Shown piece after piece: positions 23,546 through 33,407 of a stretch of 64,000 nt of DNA. The stretch's first letter is position 1, and every line of letters begins with the position of its first letter. A program made the translations under genes and the position numbers. The stretch comes from Clarkia xantiana subsp. parviflora (lineage: Eukaryota > Streptophyta > Magnoliopsida > Myrtales > Onagraceae): contig JAPTYO010000008.1 of the NCBI GenBank assembly GCA_036873135.1, positions 22,855,001 through 22,919,000 of the forward strand. Reading direction: 5' to 3'. Below the pieces are notes generated by a model. That model saw only the letters and a program-made list of their open reading frames with translations. It was not told where the DNA came from and ran no database searches.

Positions 23546-23955
23546 ATGAGTAAGTCCACTATCTCCATCTTGATGGGAAAAAGCTTGTCTTTGCGGATAG
23601 CTGATGTGTATAGAAATCCATTTGTTGAGAGGAATGTCCATACAAGTGCCCCCGCTACTCTGGAGTCTTTGGACACGGTGGCGGTAAAGGGCTTGTGAGT
23701 AAGACGTCTCATTGTATTTTCTTTGAACTTGTTAATTTTTCAAGTTATCGCTGGCTGCAGTTTCTGTTTTTAGCATAATCTTCGAAAGATCCGACGCAGG
23801 GGCGCGTCCCTCGAGCGATTCTTAGTTCTTTATGCTGAGCATGACCGTGCTAATTCCTTCTTGTGATAAAAGAAATAGAGTTGAGGGTTGTGCAGTGGTG
23901 TCTTCTGCCCCCCGGTCGAGGGACCGGCCCAAGGAGGAGCGTTACTCCTACTGAG
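23546..23955 (+). pseudogene. Remnant of the antisense gene in gypsy A
   Basis: The plus strand, antisense to this element, begins ATGAGTAAGTCC (MSKS), the same start as the gypsy-1 gene. A short open stretch ends at 23698. After a non-coding gap, 23880-23955 reads words like SAPRSRDRPKEE, ending at a splice donor GAG|GTAAGT (GT at 23956). Its place matches the donors at 2247 (gypsy-1) and 39317 (gypsy B). The N-terminal domain and the coiled-coil exon are lost. Non-functional. Confidence 0.55.
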
Positions 23956-23957
23956 GT

Positions 23958-26838
23958 AAGTATTTGTTGATTGTTGATTATCGCCCTTATGTTGAAGAGC
24001 TATATTGTGCTGAATGTTGAAACAATCATTCTTGTCGTGTCTTCTGTGTGGATGACGACATTGCATTTGATGTTGACATTATGAATTCTTTGCCATAAGT
24101 CCTTAGAGATGATGTTGACTCTTGGTTGCTGTTGGGCTGTCTGCTTCCAGCATGTTGAACCCTTTGTGAATGGGTTGATGTTGATAATTCTTTGTTCATG
24201 CCTTTGCTTGCATGATATTTCGTCACCTGGACCTGTTTTCAATAATAATCATGTGATAACTTGTTAGTAATATTTCATACCTTGAGTTATCTATGCTGTC
24301 CATATGCTTTGGACTTGGAAGATAGGATATATATCCTTAGATGATGAACATGATGTCCGTAGTTGCGACTGTACGTTGCACATTGTTAAGTGTTATGATC
24401 GCCCCTCTTGGCTAGAATCCAAGGCATGGCGAGATGGGTAGAGCATAGGATGTTGCGACTTGCGCACTGTAGGTTTTGTTTGGAGAAGACGGTGGCAACA
24501 CTAATGTGCAACTTCTGCCTGTTCCGCCGAGTCCTGTCAGAGATGATGACATTCTTTAATATGTGCCATCTTTTGGATATGTTGCACTCGTTTCTGAGTC
24601 TGTTTGCCCCCCGGTTTCTGTGTTTGGAAACTTGTTGTAGTTGTTCCTTAGCTGCTGCTTACGACTTGTTCGCTTTGAACTACGTCGTTTGAACCTGCTT
24701 TATACATAGTAGTTTGCATGATAACTTGTTAGTAATATTTCATACCGTTATCACTTACTGTGTTTATTGAATGTGGATGACTAGTAACGTAGACATAGTC
24801 CCCGCAGTCGTGACCGATAGCCACTTCTTGATTGATAAGTTGAGATGCTCTCCTGATTGCTTGCATGATACATTATGCATATTGCCCTTCTTTCCTGAAT
24901 GGCTTGCCGCTATATGTGTTGCAACCTGCCAAGTATTTTTGCGTATAGCAATATTTCTCAACAAGTAGTGTATTTGAAAGGTGTTATCTTGGCTAAGCAA
25001 GATATTAGTTTATACCGTCTCTTAGTTCCACTATAAGGCGACGTTGTACAAGACTCGACTTGTAAATTTTATGAGTTTTAAACAGGGTGCGCACCTGCCA
25101 GCGTGTATCAACCCGCGTTGGGGAAGCATACGTAAAAACATTTTAGTTTTTGAATAAGTATTTTGTGAACCCTAAAAAGCTTGTTGATAAAATATTTGAA
25201 AAAATATTTTGGCATTGAATGTGATACACCCAAAAAACCGTGTTGATAAATTTTTTGAAAAGGTGTTTGATACATAAAATATTTGATAAAATATTTGACA
25301 AAATATTTAGTAAAATATTTGAAAAAATATTTGTGATACATGATTCCTGCGTCCAGGGACCATGTAACACTTTTTTGAAAATATGAATTGTGATGCATGC
25401 TTTCTGCGTCCAGGTACCATGCAACACGGTTTGAAAATCTGTAGTACGGAATTGTCATCTAACCAGAGGAATTTTGCCGTATAAAGCGAACCCTGAACAG
25501 GAATTCGCAATATGGGATTGTCGTCTATCAAGAGGACATTCGCCATAAAGAGTGAACCCTTTAAACAGGAATTCACACTTGTTATAATCTGGGGTCGTTG
25601 TCTAACCAGAGAACTTCCGCCACTTATGGGGTGATCAGTCCCGTATGCCCATCCTGTTCTGAATCCAGGGAATGGCTATGAACATGAGGATTTGCCTCTA
25701 ACCAGAGATGTCACAACATGTCATTTTTTAGAAGTAAACATGGGGCTTGTCTTTAAAAAAGAGGATACCTCAACATGCTATTTTGATAGTAGGCCTTGGT
25801 GTTAATCCAAGATATTGCTTGTAGTTGACGCCTTTTGAATAGTCGTCGTTTTGATAGTAGGTCTTGGTGTTAATCAAAGATATTGCTTGTAGTTGACGCC
25901 TCTGAATAGTCGTCGTTTTGATAAATAATCCGCAGGTTGTCATTGCGGCATATAAGTTGATTGTGCACATAGCTTGATGGCTTTGTGTTGCCGGCATCTT
26001 CTTGAGATAGACGTCTATGTTATGAATGGAGAAATAAACTCTCTGTTGGTGTAGATGATAGATATGTTGGTGTTGTATACCATAAATCCCTCCTTGAACA
26101 CAATGATTAGCTTGTATTGTTGAAGTAGATTTTTGTGCATAGGTTACTACTTGGCGTAGTTCCTGAGTAGTAATCGTAGTGTAGCATGTACCTACGAGCA
26201 GAGTTACTTTTGTCAGATAATCGCAATTTTTATAAGTTTGCAAAAGTATGAAGTCATGAAATTTTCTTTTTAGTTATGCATATAATAATTAGAGTAAAGG
26301 AATCTGATACAAGGATTCCTTGTTTGTGTAGGAAACTTTCCTGAGTGCGGATACGATAGGTGTAGATCATGATAGGCATGTATATATGTTAGGTAGAATT
26401 GCCGAGCACTTGTCAGCTTGGTGCCCCCCAAGTCGCTTGGCAGTTGTATCGCTGTTTCCTGATTGTTTATATTGTTTCATCTTCTAATAGTGCATGATCT
26501 GTCCTTGTGTAATACTCCCGCCTTGTTTATTATTGCGACACGATTTTTAGTCTTGCGCGTATAAAATGCTTGGAACTTTGTGTTGTTGACACGAGTAATA
26601 TGTGCGTAGTTGTTACTTGGCGTTATTCCAAGGTAATATGCGTCATAATAATGTACCTACGAAAGTAGATTTAACCTTTATTAGATATTTAGAGTTCGCT
26701 TCTTTTGAAAATTACTGAGGCTAATAAGCATGAGTTGTACTTAATCTTTAAAAGATTTAAAATAGATATGCGAAAAAGGAGATAAGGAAGATAAAGGGAT
26801 TGCTGATGTGTTTGACGTCCTCATAGGTGAATTGTTGG
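23958..26838 (-). other. Untranslated 3' region of gypsy A
   Basis: No gene is supported. The part 25010-25660 matches gypsy B 37290-37900 in inverse orientation, including tgcgtccagg-accatg words, runs of aatattt, and about 66-bp repeats with gaattc and gacgacaatccc. At 25775-25930 a unit with ttttgatagtaggtcttggt is tandemly repeated. RT, RNase H and integrase should lie between the gag-like ORF and this region; no trace is seen. Confidence 0.6.
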
Positions 26839-28530
26839 CTAGTTGATTCTGCCACGTGCCACATAGTTTCTCAATGCATCTAGCGTGTTGAGCTCTTCAA
26901 TCTCCCCTTTTGGGGATGGACGAAAGTTGATGTCATGCCCCCAAGTTTTATTTTGCTTGTGTTGTTCTTCAACATCTTTGCCAAGGAAGGCAGTCGTTGA
27001 CTCAAGAGGGCGGTGAGGTTTGTTTTCTGGGAGTTTGAGATTTGCTTCTTCTGCATTCATACTCCAAAGATTGTACAAGTCGTTACAATTGGTTCCATAA
27101 GTGACGTTGTTTTTCTGGCGTTTGGCGATAGGTGGATTATCATTCGCCTTTTCTTTTCCCTTGCCTTTTCCTGAAGACTTCACACGAGGCTTCCTTTGAT
27201 GCTTATTGCCATGGTCAATATACTTCATCATTTTTCCTTCTAAGATCAAGCTGTTTACATGAAATCTTAAGCTGACACAGCTGTCTGTCTCATGGCCACA
27301 TTCTTCGTGATTCTCGCACCATTTGCTTTCATCTTTTCCCAATGGGCCATTGCGGAATTTAAAGGGTTTTTTCCACAGCTTGGTCTCCTTCATTTCTTTC
27401 AGGATGACAGACAACGGTGTGTTCAAAGGAACACATATGGCGAGATTGGTATCTTTGAGCCTTTGGGCATCTGACTGGAACGGCCTCTTTTGTCGCGGTT
27501 GTCTCTTTTCCCAGGAAACGTGTATCTCTTTTTCAATTATTGCCTTCAAGGTTCTTGTTGTCAATCCCGTGATTGGGACGTCATCGTCACTAGCAGGTTT
27601 TTTCCGTCCCTCCTTGTGATAGATGTCAGCATCGTCTTGGCTTGTCCTTGTGGAAGGACCTTCTTTGTGTATTTTGGATGACTCTGCTTGAGTCTTCTTT
27701 GGAGGGCTGTCGCCTTGATCGGTGAATTGCTTTAACTTGCCTTTGAGGACGAAGCTGTTAATGCAGAAACGTAGGCTGGCACAACTGTTCGTCTTGTGGC
27801 CGAAGACCTCGTGGTATTCACACCACTTGTTTTTGTCTTTCCCCAACGGGCCGTTTCAGAAATTGCTCGGTGCTTTCCACATTTTTGCATCCTTCATCTC
27901 TTTCAATATTTCGGACGGCGGGGCTTTCAAAGGAATGCAGTCAGTGAAGTTTACTCCTTTTGGCTTCTGGAAATTTCCTTGAAGAGGTCTTCTTGGCTGA
28001 GGCTGCCAATTTCTTCCTTGCTGACCGCTTGAGGGCGGTTTTGCTTGATTCTGCTTTGGGGATTGTTTCCATGCCTCTTTTTGGTGTTGTACTATCACGT
28101 ACAGGTTGCATGAGCGTGCAGCTTCGTGCCTTGGCTGTTGGTACTGGAAGGTACCTTCCGTGCATTGCCCCTCTATTCTTTGGTGCAGTGTGTCTTGATG
28201 ACTTGTGACCCGAGACTTTGTCCCTATCGTCTCAACTTGTTCGTTAATTGGAGGCAAAGGAGGTGACAGGTTGACACCTTTGTACTGGAAGGCTCCTTGG
28301 TTGCATTGTGCGGAGAATGCATTTCTTGTTGGAGTGAAGAAAGCATTGGATGTGGCAACAGGGATGTGGAAGGATCCAAGTTGTCTTTTTATCGGCTTCT
28401 GCGAGGTTATGGGCAAGGCGTTGTGATATGCGATGTGCTCCTTGTCTTTTGATGAGAAATCAATGACATCGTCAAAGGCGGCATCCTTTATGTCAACATA
28501 CTCCAAGTTGGTGTCATCGGTCTCGTGCAT
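26839..28530 (-). pseudogene. Gag-like ORF of gypsy A with duplicated zinc knuckles
   Basis: A 564-codon frame on the minus strand from ATG 28530, interrupted once by TGA at 27856-27858, probably from CGA. It opens with DFSSKDKEHIAYHNALPITS, which resembles the start of the protease region of gypsy B rather than a capsid. A Gln/Pro-rich segment follows (NWQPQPRRPLQGNFQK). Then a module of SEILKEMKDAKMWK plus zinc knuckle WCEYHEVFGHKTNSC is repeated as SVILKEMKETKLWK plus WCENHEECGHETDSC. A third, degraded knuckle (NKTWGHDIN) stands near the end. It probably binds element RNA. It lacks a recognisable capsid domain. Separate origin from the gypsy-1 modules seems unlikely. Confidence 0.75.
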
Positions 28531-28562
28531 TGTCTTTGCGGTATGGTAGCTTTTTGTTCGAA

Positions 28563-28580
28563 TCACGTAGACGGCACCAA
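28563..28580 (-). other. Primer-binding site of gypsy A
   Basis: The minus strand reads TTGGTGCCGTCTACGTGA right after the LTR end GCAACA; gypsy B has TTGGCGCCGTCTACGTGA. One C-to-T change separates them. The primer tRNA is not assigned. Confidence 0.75.
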
Positions 28581-29338
28581 TGTTGCGTCCTGGATGAACT
28601 GGGTCGTGGGACGCGTCTGTTCGTATGGTTGAGCGGGTTTTCGGGCTGTAACCCTTCGTCTGAAAGAGGTTTGTGCCACTGACGAGTGTTCGGTTGAGTC
28701 TCGGAAAGTCTGTGTCTCAAAAAGGCGGTTGTGCCTCAGGAGCCGTCTGAGTCTCAAAAAGCGGTGGACTGTGCAGAAGTTCGGATGTCTGAGGCGTCGA
28801 TTCCTGCACAAAGGACCGATGCTAGCACGGAGGGGGGGTGGTGCTAGCGGAGCCCTCTCCGATGCTTAACTCACTATAGGGCTAAAAGAGTAATTCTAGA
28901 GAGAGAAAATATTTCTAGAGAGAAGTCAGAGCTCAAAATACCAAAGTTGGGCAAATGAGAGGATGTGTGAAAATGGGTGGCCAAGGCCTCCTATTTATAG
29001 GCTTCCTTGGGACCGAACCCGGTTTTTAAAGCGGTTTGATGACGTTTCACAAACAAGCGGTAACCGTCATCCATATTGGCAATGCGCGAACTTGACTTCT
29101 CTACACGTAACGGTAATCGCGGAAACGGTAATCGCACGATACCCGCAATGCAATCCGCACCTCGTCAAATTTGGGCAATTCGGCGAGGTCCGGGTTGCAA
29201 ATGCAATCCGGACGCGCGTAACGTACTTCCGGACCGTTTTGACCCTTTGGGAGACGTTTTCCGAGACGAGATGTAATTTTGACGTGTTTACGAGGCCCGA
29301 AATATAAATACGAACTCGAATTGGGCACATATCCATCA
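28581..29338 (-). repeat. 5' LTR of gypsy A
   Basis: 758 bp; TG...CA ends on the minus strand. A TATAAATA box reads on the minus strand at 28992-28999. The block with cctcgtcaaatttgggcaat is absent from the other LTR, so the copies differ by small insertions or deletions as well as substitutions. Confidence 0.92.
28992..28999 (-). promoter_or_regulatory. TATA box in gypsy A 5' LTR
   Basis: TATAAATA preceded by GAAGCC and followed by GGAGGCC on the minus strand. The same sequence surrounds the boxes in both gypsy B LTRs. Promoter role inferred. Confidence 0.65.
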
Positions 29339-29343
29339 CTCAG

Positions 29344-30480
29344 TACGAAGATGGGATGAAATCCCTGAGGTAAGTTTGCAAACGAAGAAGGATAAAGTCG
29401 GTTAAACGATTCTCCTTCCATACGCCTTGAACGATTCTCCTTCAAGAAGCACAGTTCGTAAACATAATGTTAGAGTCAATCTATTAGTACGTTCCCGATG
29501 GGATGAAAGGAGATGATTCACATTTATGTAAAACTGTGTTCCAATGAAATCGGTAAGACACGTCGCCATAAAAGCTAAAGAATGATAATGAGTTAAATCA
29601 CATCATCATGCGACATTGATGTACGCATTAAACATTTATTTAAACCAAGAGTACAATAACTGCTCTTAGAAATACATGTTTGATGCTTGGAAAAATGGTG
29701 TCGTGGTCGAACATGAGACATTACATCACTTGAGGACGAATTTCCAATGCATGGTCACTTTTCAAACTAATATAGTCTTGATCGACCCGGAGCAGGTTTA
29801 CACTGACAATCAGGTCCCACTTACTTCAAGTGGGAGATTTTAACCGGTAACACCAGTGAATAACATAGTAGATGATAATGGAAACATTTTCATAGTAAAT
29901 CAAGTGGGAGGAATAAACTCTACCATGTCAAAATCACTGTTGCCGCTGAGACGAATCAAGTAGAACCTGATAGTCATATTGCTGAACCAATAATGTCACA
30001 ACTACCTATACTACCCATTGTTTCCAGTGGGAGTGGATCCGACCAACTTGGTTCCATGTCCTAGTGATTAAAGAATTAATCTCTGAAGTAAAACCCCGAG
30101 ACCGAGAGGTCGTCTTAGGAAAGTTGTAGGTCAAGGTTCAAACACTGCTATTATTCCCAATGGGAGTGATGCTTCGATAAGAGGCATTATTCCGAGTGGG
30201 AGAAACGTTCAGACTCAAGATGGGATTAACTAGCCTAGACGAAAATCAAAGGCATCAAACTTCTCCCAAGAAGTGTCTCATCGAGAAGGGTGAAAATCTC
30301 ACTCTAACGGATGTTGACGAGCATTGGAAAGGCCTCGAGTGGGGAAATGGAGGAAAATAATAAAAGAGAAAGATCGGTTAAATCAAAGCCATTATAATAT
30401 ATAGTTGATTACCTCCTAACCACAGGGGCACAAGGATACGGTGAGTCCTGAAAGAAGGCTCACCACTGATGGAATAGGTC
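29344..30480 (+). pseudogene. Copia-1 integrase end and linker, decayed
   Basis: Continues copia-1 after gypsy A. The stretch 29660-29760 aligns with the copia-2 integrase C-terminus (words such as gtggtcgaacatgagac and gaggacgaatttccaatgc). The stretch 29820-30250 matches the linker (repeated agtgggag, ccgagaggtcgtcttaggaa). Stops and shifts occur throughout. Nothing of the integrase catalytic core is visible. Confidence 0.55.
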
Positions 30481-31839
30481 GGGCTATACAGAGCTCGACT
30501 GATTGCAAAAGGATATACCCAACTTCACGGAGTGGACTTTGACGAAATAAACTCATCGACTGTGCGTAAAACCACGGTTAGGCCAGTTATGGTCCTGGTC
30601 GCAGGTCTCGATCTCGAGCTGCACCAAATGGATGTTAAGACCGCGTTCCTCCACGGAAACCTGGAGGAAGAGATCTACATGGAGCAACCAGAGGGTTTCA
30701 TTAACAAACGTAAACTCCAAAGGCCCATTTACGGTCTTAAACACTCGTCTCAGCAATGGTACCGCAGATTCCACGAGGAAATCGTAGGAAACAGATTCTT
30801 GAATCATCACGAGGATCCTTGCGTGTATTATAAGACCTCCGGGTCTAAGTATGTCATCTTAACCTTATACGTAGACGACATACTCATTGCCGCAAATGAT
30901 GTGAGTATTATGAACAAGTCAAAGTCCTGGTTGGCATATGTGTTTAAGATGAAAGATATGGGAGAAGCCACGTACATCTTAGGCATTAAATTGCTAGAGA
31001 TCGGGCTACCCTGAAATTATATCTATCTCAAGAAGCTTATATCAACAAATTGTTGAAAATGTTCAGATTACAAGATGTCAAACCCGTGGATACGCCGGTG
31101 GTGTTTGGGTGCGTACTGTCGAAACGTGACGACCCCAAGAACCTGGCAGAGCGAGAACAGATGAAGGGTGCAGAGTATTTAAGCATGGTCGGTAATATCA
31201 TGTACGCCATGAAATGCACCCGTCCGGACATCTGTTACGCCACAGGCCTAGTAGCACGATTCCAATCAGATCCTGGCTATCAACATTTAAAGGCTGTAAA
31301 ACGAATTATTCGTTATCTGAAGGTACTGCAAACTACGCACTGTGCTATGAGTGCAAGACGTTAGAACTGACCAGTTACAAACACCGACCATGGTGGCGAT
31401 CCGGATGATCGTAAGTCCACCATAGGAGGAGTCTTTCTCCTTGCTAATGCCACCATTTCATGGACGAGCAAGAAGCAAACATGTGTCGCGTTGTCTACGA
31501 TGGGAATCAGAATTCGTTGCTCTCTCCAAAAACGCACAGGAAGCGGTCTGGCTGAAAAGACTTCTTACTGCACTGCCTGGTGACAAAGACGTGAGTAAAC
31601 CCGTTGTGGTATACTCTAACAGTCAGGTAGCTATTGCGGCAGTTAAGAATCCAAAGTACCATAGTAGGATTAAACACATAGGTGTGAAATATTTTAATGC
31701 TAAATCTATGGTAGAAGACAATACAATCACTTTGGAATACTTGTCCACTGATAAAATGGTTGCAGACCCATTAACTAAACCACTATGCGGGGAGATATTT
31801 GTAAAGCATGTAAAACTGCTTGGATTGTGTAGGGTTTAA
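30481..31839 (+). pseudogene. Copia-1 reverse transcriptase / RNase H
   Basis: The frame through 31014 reads YRARLIAKGYTQLHGVDFDE, LHQMDVKTAFLHGNLEEEIY, YGLKHSSQQWYRRFHEEIVG and the intact catalytic box LYVDDILIA (YVDD at 30868-30879). A frame shift near 31000 leads into YINKLLKMFRLQDVKPVD and SKRDDPKNLAEREQM. Another shift near 31325 precedes the RNase H end: SEFVALSKNAQEAVWLKRLL, NSQVAIAAVKNPKYHSR and the usual C-terminal DKMVADPLTKPL, ending at 31839. Normal copia order; frame shifts make it non-functional. Unlike copia-2 it retains the residues after YVDD. Confidence 0.9.
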
Positions 31840-32600
31840 AAGTGGCATGTATCCGTGATAACATTTTGATAATTTAAAGTTACGTTGATAATAAACGAGA
31901 GAATTGCAATCGACGTCATAATGTTTGAATACATCAGATTTACGGTTTATAAACTAAGTCATAGGAGGACGCAATCATCTGCCAAACTATGTCGAATGTG
32001 GGCCTTACCTAGTCATAGAGGTACGGTCGTCTTGCGGTGGAGGGAGGCCTCTACCAAGCAAGGCTGGCTAAGAATCAGGGGGATAAACCTAATTACGCAA
32101 GACGACTATCTAGTTTCGAAGTAACTCGACGCGATCTTCGTTTTGCAAATCGTCGTGATGAACTCCGATCGTCATTAAACCACATTCTAGGCCAAATGAG
32201 AATCTGCTATAGCATGATTGACATATCTTATTCCTGTCAACTTAAAAGTTCAGATATTTTATTGACGCGTGCTTCATACTGCGCGTGCCATGTTCGACCA
32301 CGGGGTCACAGCTCGGTTGTGCTAGATAAGAATCCTCATGATTCTAACGGGTGCAAACTTCTTCACCTCGAGCGTGTGATTGATCCCAGGAGCCTTATGA
32401 AGAGGCACCCGAAATATTCTCACGGACTCAGAACTCATATCTTAGGTCAGGCTCAATGTTCGCTTCCCGGCGTACGAGCGTAGTGCTGAACAAAAAGGCC
32501 CAGTGAACACGTCTTTGGAAACCGGTTGGGTTTGACTAAGGATATGAGCGATGGGGATGGTCAAGTTCACCTGTAATTCACCGACTCTTGTATTCACTAG
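31840..32600 (+). other. Copia-1 3' untranslated region, first part
   Basis: Sequence after pol up to the gypsy B insertion. ORFs across it have no recognisable domain. It resumes at 42151 and leads into the polypurine tract. Confidence 0.6.
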
Positions 32601-32605
32601 GTGGC
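32601..32605. repeat. TSD of gypsy B (left)
   Basis: GTGGC before LTR start TGATGG; repeated at 42146-42150 after LTR end GCAACA. Confidence 0.92.
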
Positions 32606-33358
32606 TGATGGATATGTGTCCAATTCGGGTTCGTATTTACGTTTCGGGCCTCGCAAACACGCCGAAAATCACATCACAACTTGAAAAACGTCTCCCAAGG
32701 GGTAAAAACGGTCCGGAAGTGCATTTACGCGCATCCGGACCGGACCTCCGGGTTGCTTGCAATCCGGACCTCGCCGAATTTCCCAAATTCGACGAGATCC
32801 GGATTGCACTACGGGTATTGCGCGATTACCGTTTACGCGATTACCGTTACATGAAGAGAAGTCAAGTTCGCATATTACCAATGATGATGACGGTTACCGC
32901 TTGCTTTTGGACCTTCATCAAACCGCTTTAAAACCGGGTCCGGTCTCAAGGAAGCCTATAAATAGGAGACCTTGGCCACCCATTTTCACACATCCTCTCA
33001 TTTGCCCAACTTTGGTATTTTGAGCTCTGACTTCTCTCTAGAAATATTTTCTCTCTCTAGAATTACCCTTTTAGCCCTATAGTGACTTAAGCTTCGGAGA
33101 GGGCTCCGCTAGCACACCCCCCGTCTCCGTGCTAGCACCGGTCCTTTGTGCAGGAATCGACGCCCAGACATCCGGACTTGTGCACAGATAACCGCCTCCT
33201 GAGACACAGCCGCACTTTGAGACACAGACCTTTCCGGGACTCATCCGAACACTCGTCAGTGGCACAAACCTCTTTCAGACGAAGGGTTACAGCCCGAAAA
33301 CCCTCTCAACCATACGAACAGAAGCGTCCCCACGACCCAGTTCATCCCGGACGCAACA
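32606..33358 (+). repeat. 5' LTR of gypsy B
   Basis: 753 bp starting TGATGGATATGTGTCC and ending GGACGCAACA. It contains repeated ccgga words in U3 and a TATAAATA box. Confidence 0.94.
32957..32964 (+). promoter_or_regulatory. TATA box in gypsy B 5' LTR
   Basis: TATAAATA in the context GAAGCCTATAAATAGGAG. The 3' LTR has the same box at 41744-41751. Promoter role inferred from position in the LTR. Confidence 0.7.
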
Positions 33359-33376
33359 TTGGCGCCGTCTACGTGA
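33359..33376 (+). other. Primer-binding site of gypsy B
   Basis: TTGGCGCCGTCTACGTGA immediately follows the 5' LTR. TGGCGCCG-type sites are usual in plant gypsy elements; the primer tRNA is not assigned. Confidence 0.8.
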
Positions 33377-33407
33377 TTCGAACAAGAAGCTACCGTAACG
33401 CAAAGTC

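Larger units (their letters stand above)
20668..29338 (-). mobile_element. Gypsy A: Ty3/gypsy element with gag but no pol
   Basis: An 8671-bp element on the minus strand. LTRs are 20668-21421 (3') and 28581-29338 (5'), each starting TGATGGATATGTG and ending GCAACA on the minus strand, with a perfect CTCAG duplication. The primer-binding site, LTR sequence and 3' untranslated repeats match gypsy B, so A and B are one family. A carries a zinc-knuckle ORF (26839-28530) and a remnant of the antisense gene. No RT, RNase H or integrase motif was found. It is therefore non-autonomous and would depend on another copy. Confidence 0.92.

Noticed and set aside
25108..25458. Phe/Tyr-rich minus-strand ORFs
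   Set aside because: They are frames through aatattt runs in the untranslated region shared by gypsy A and B.
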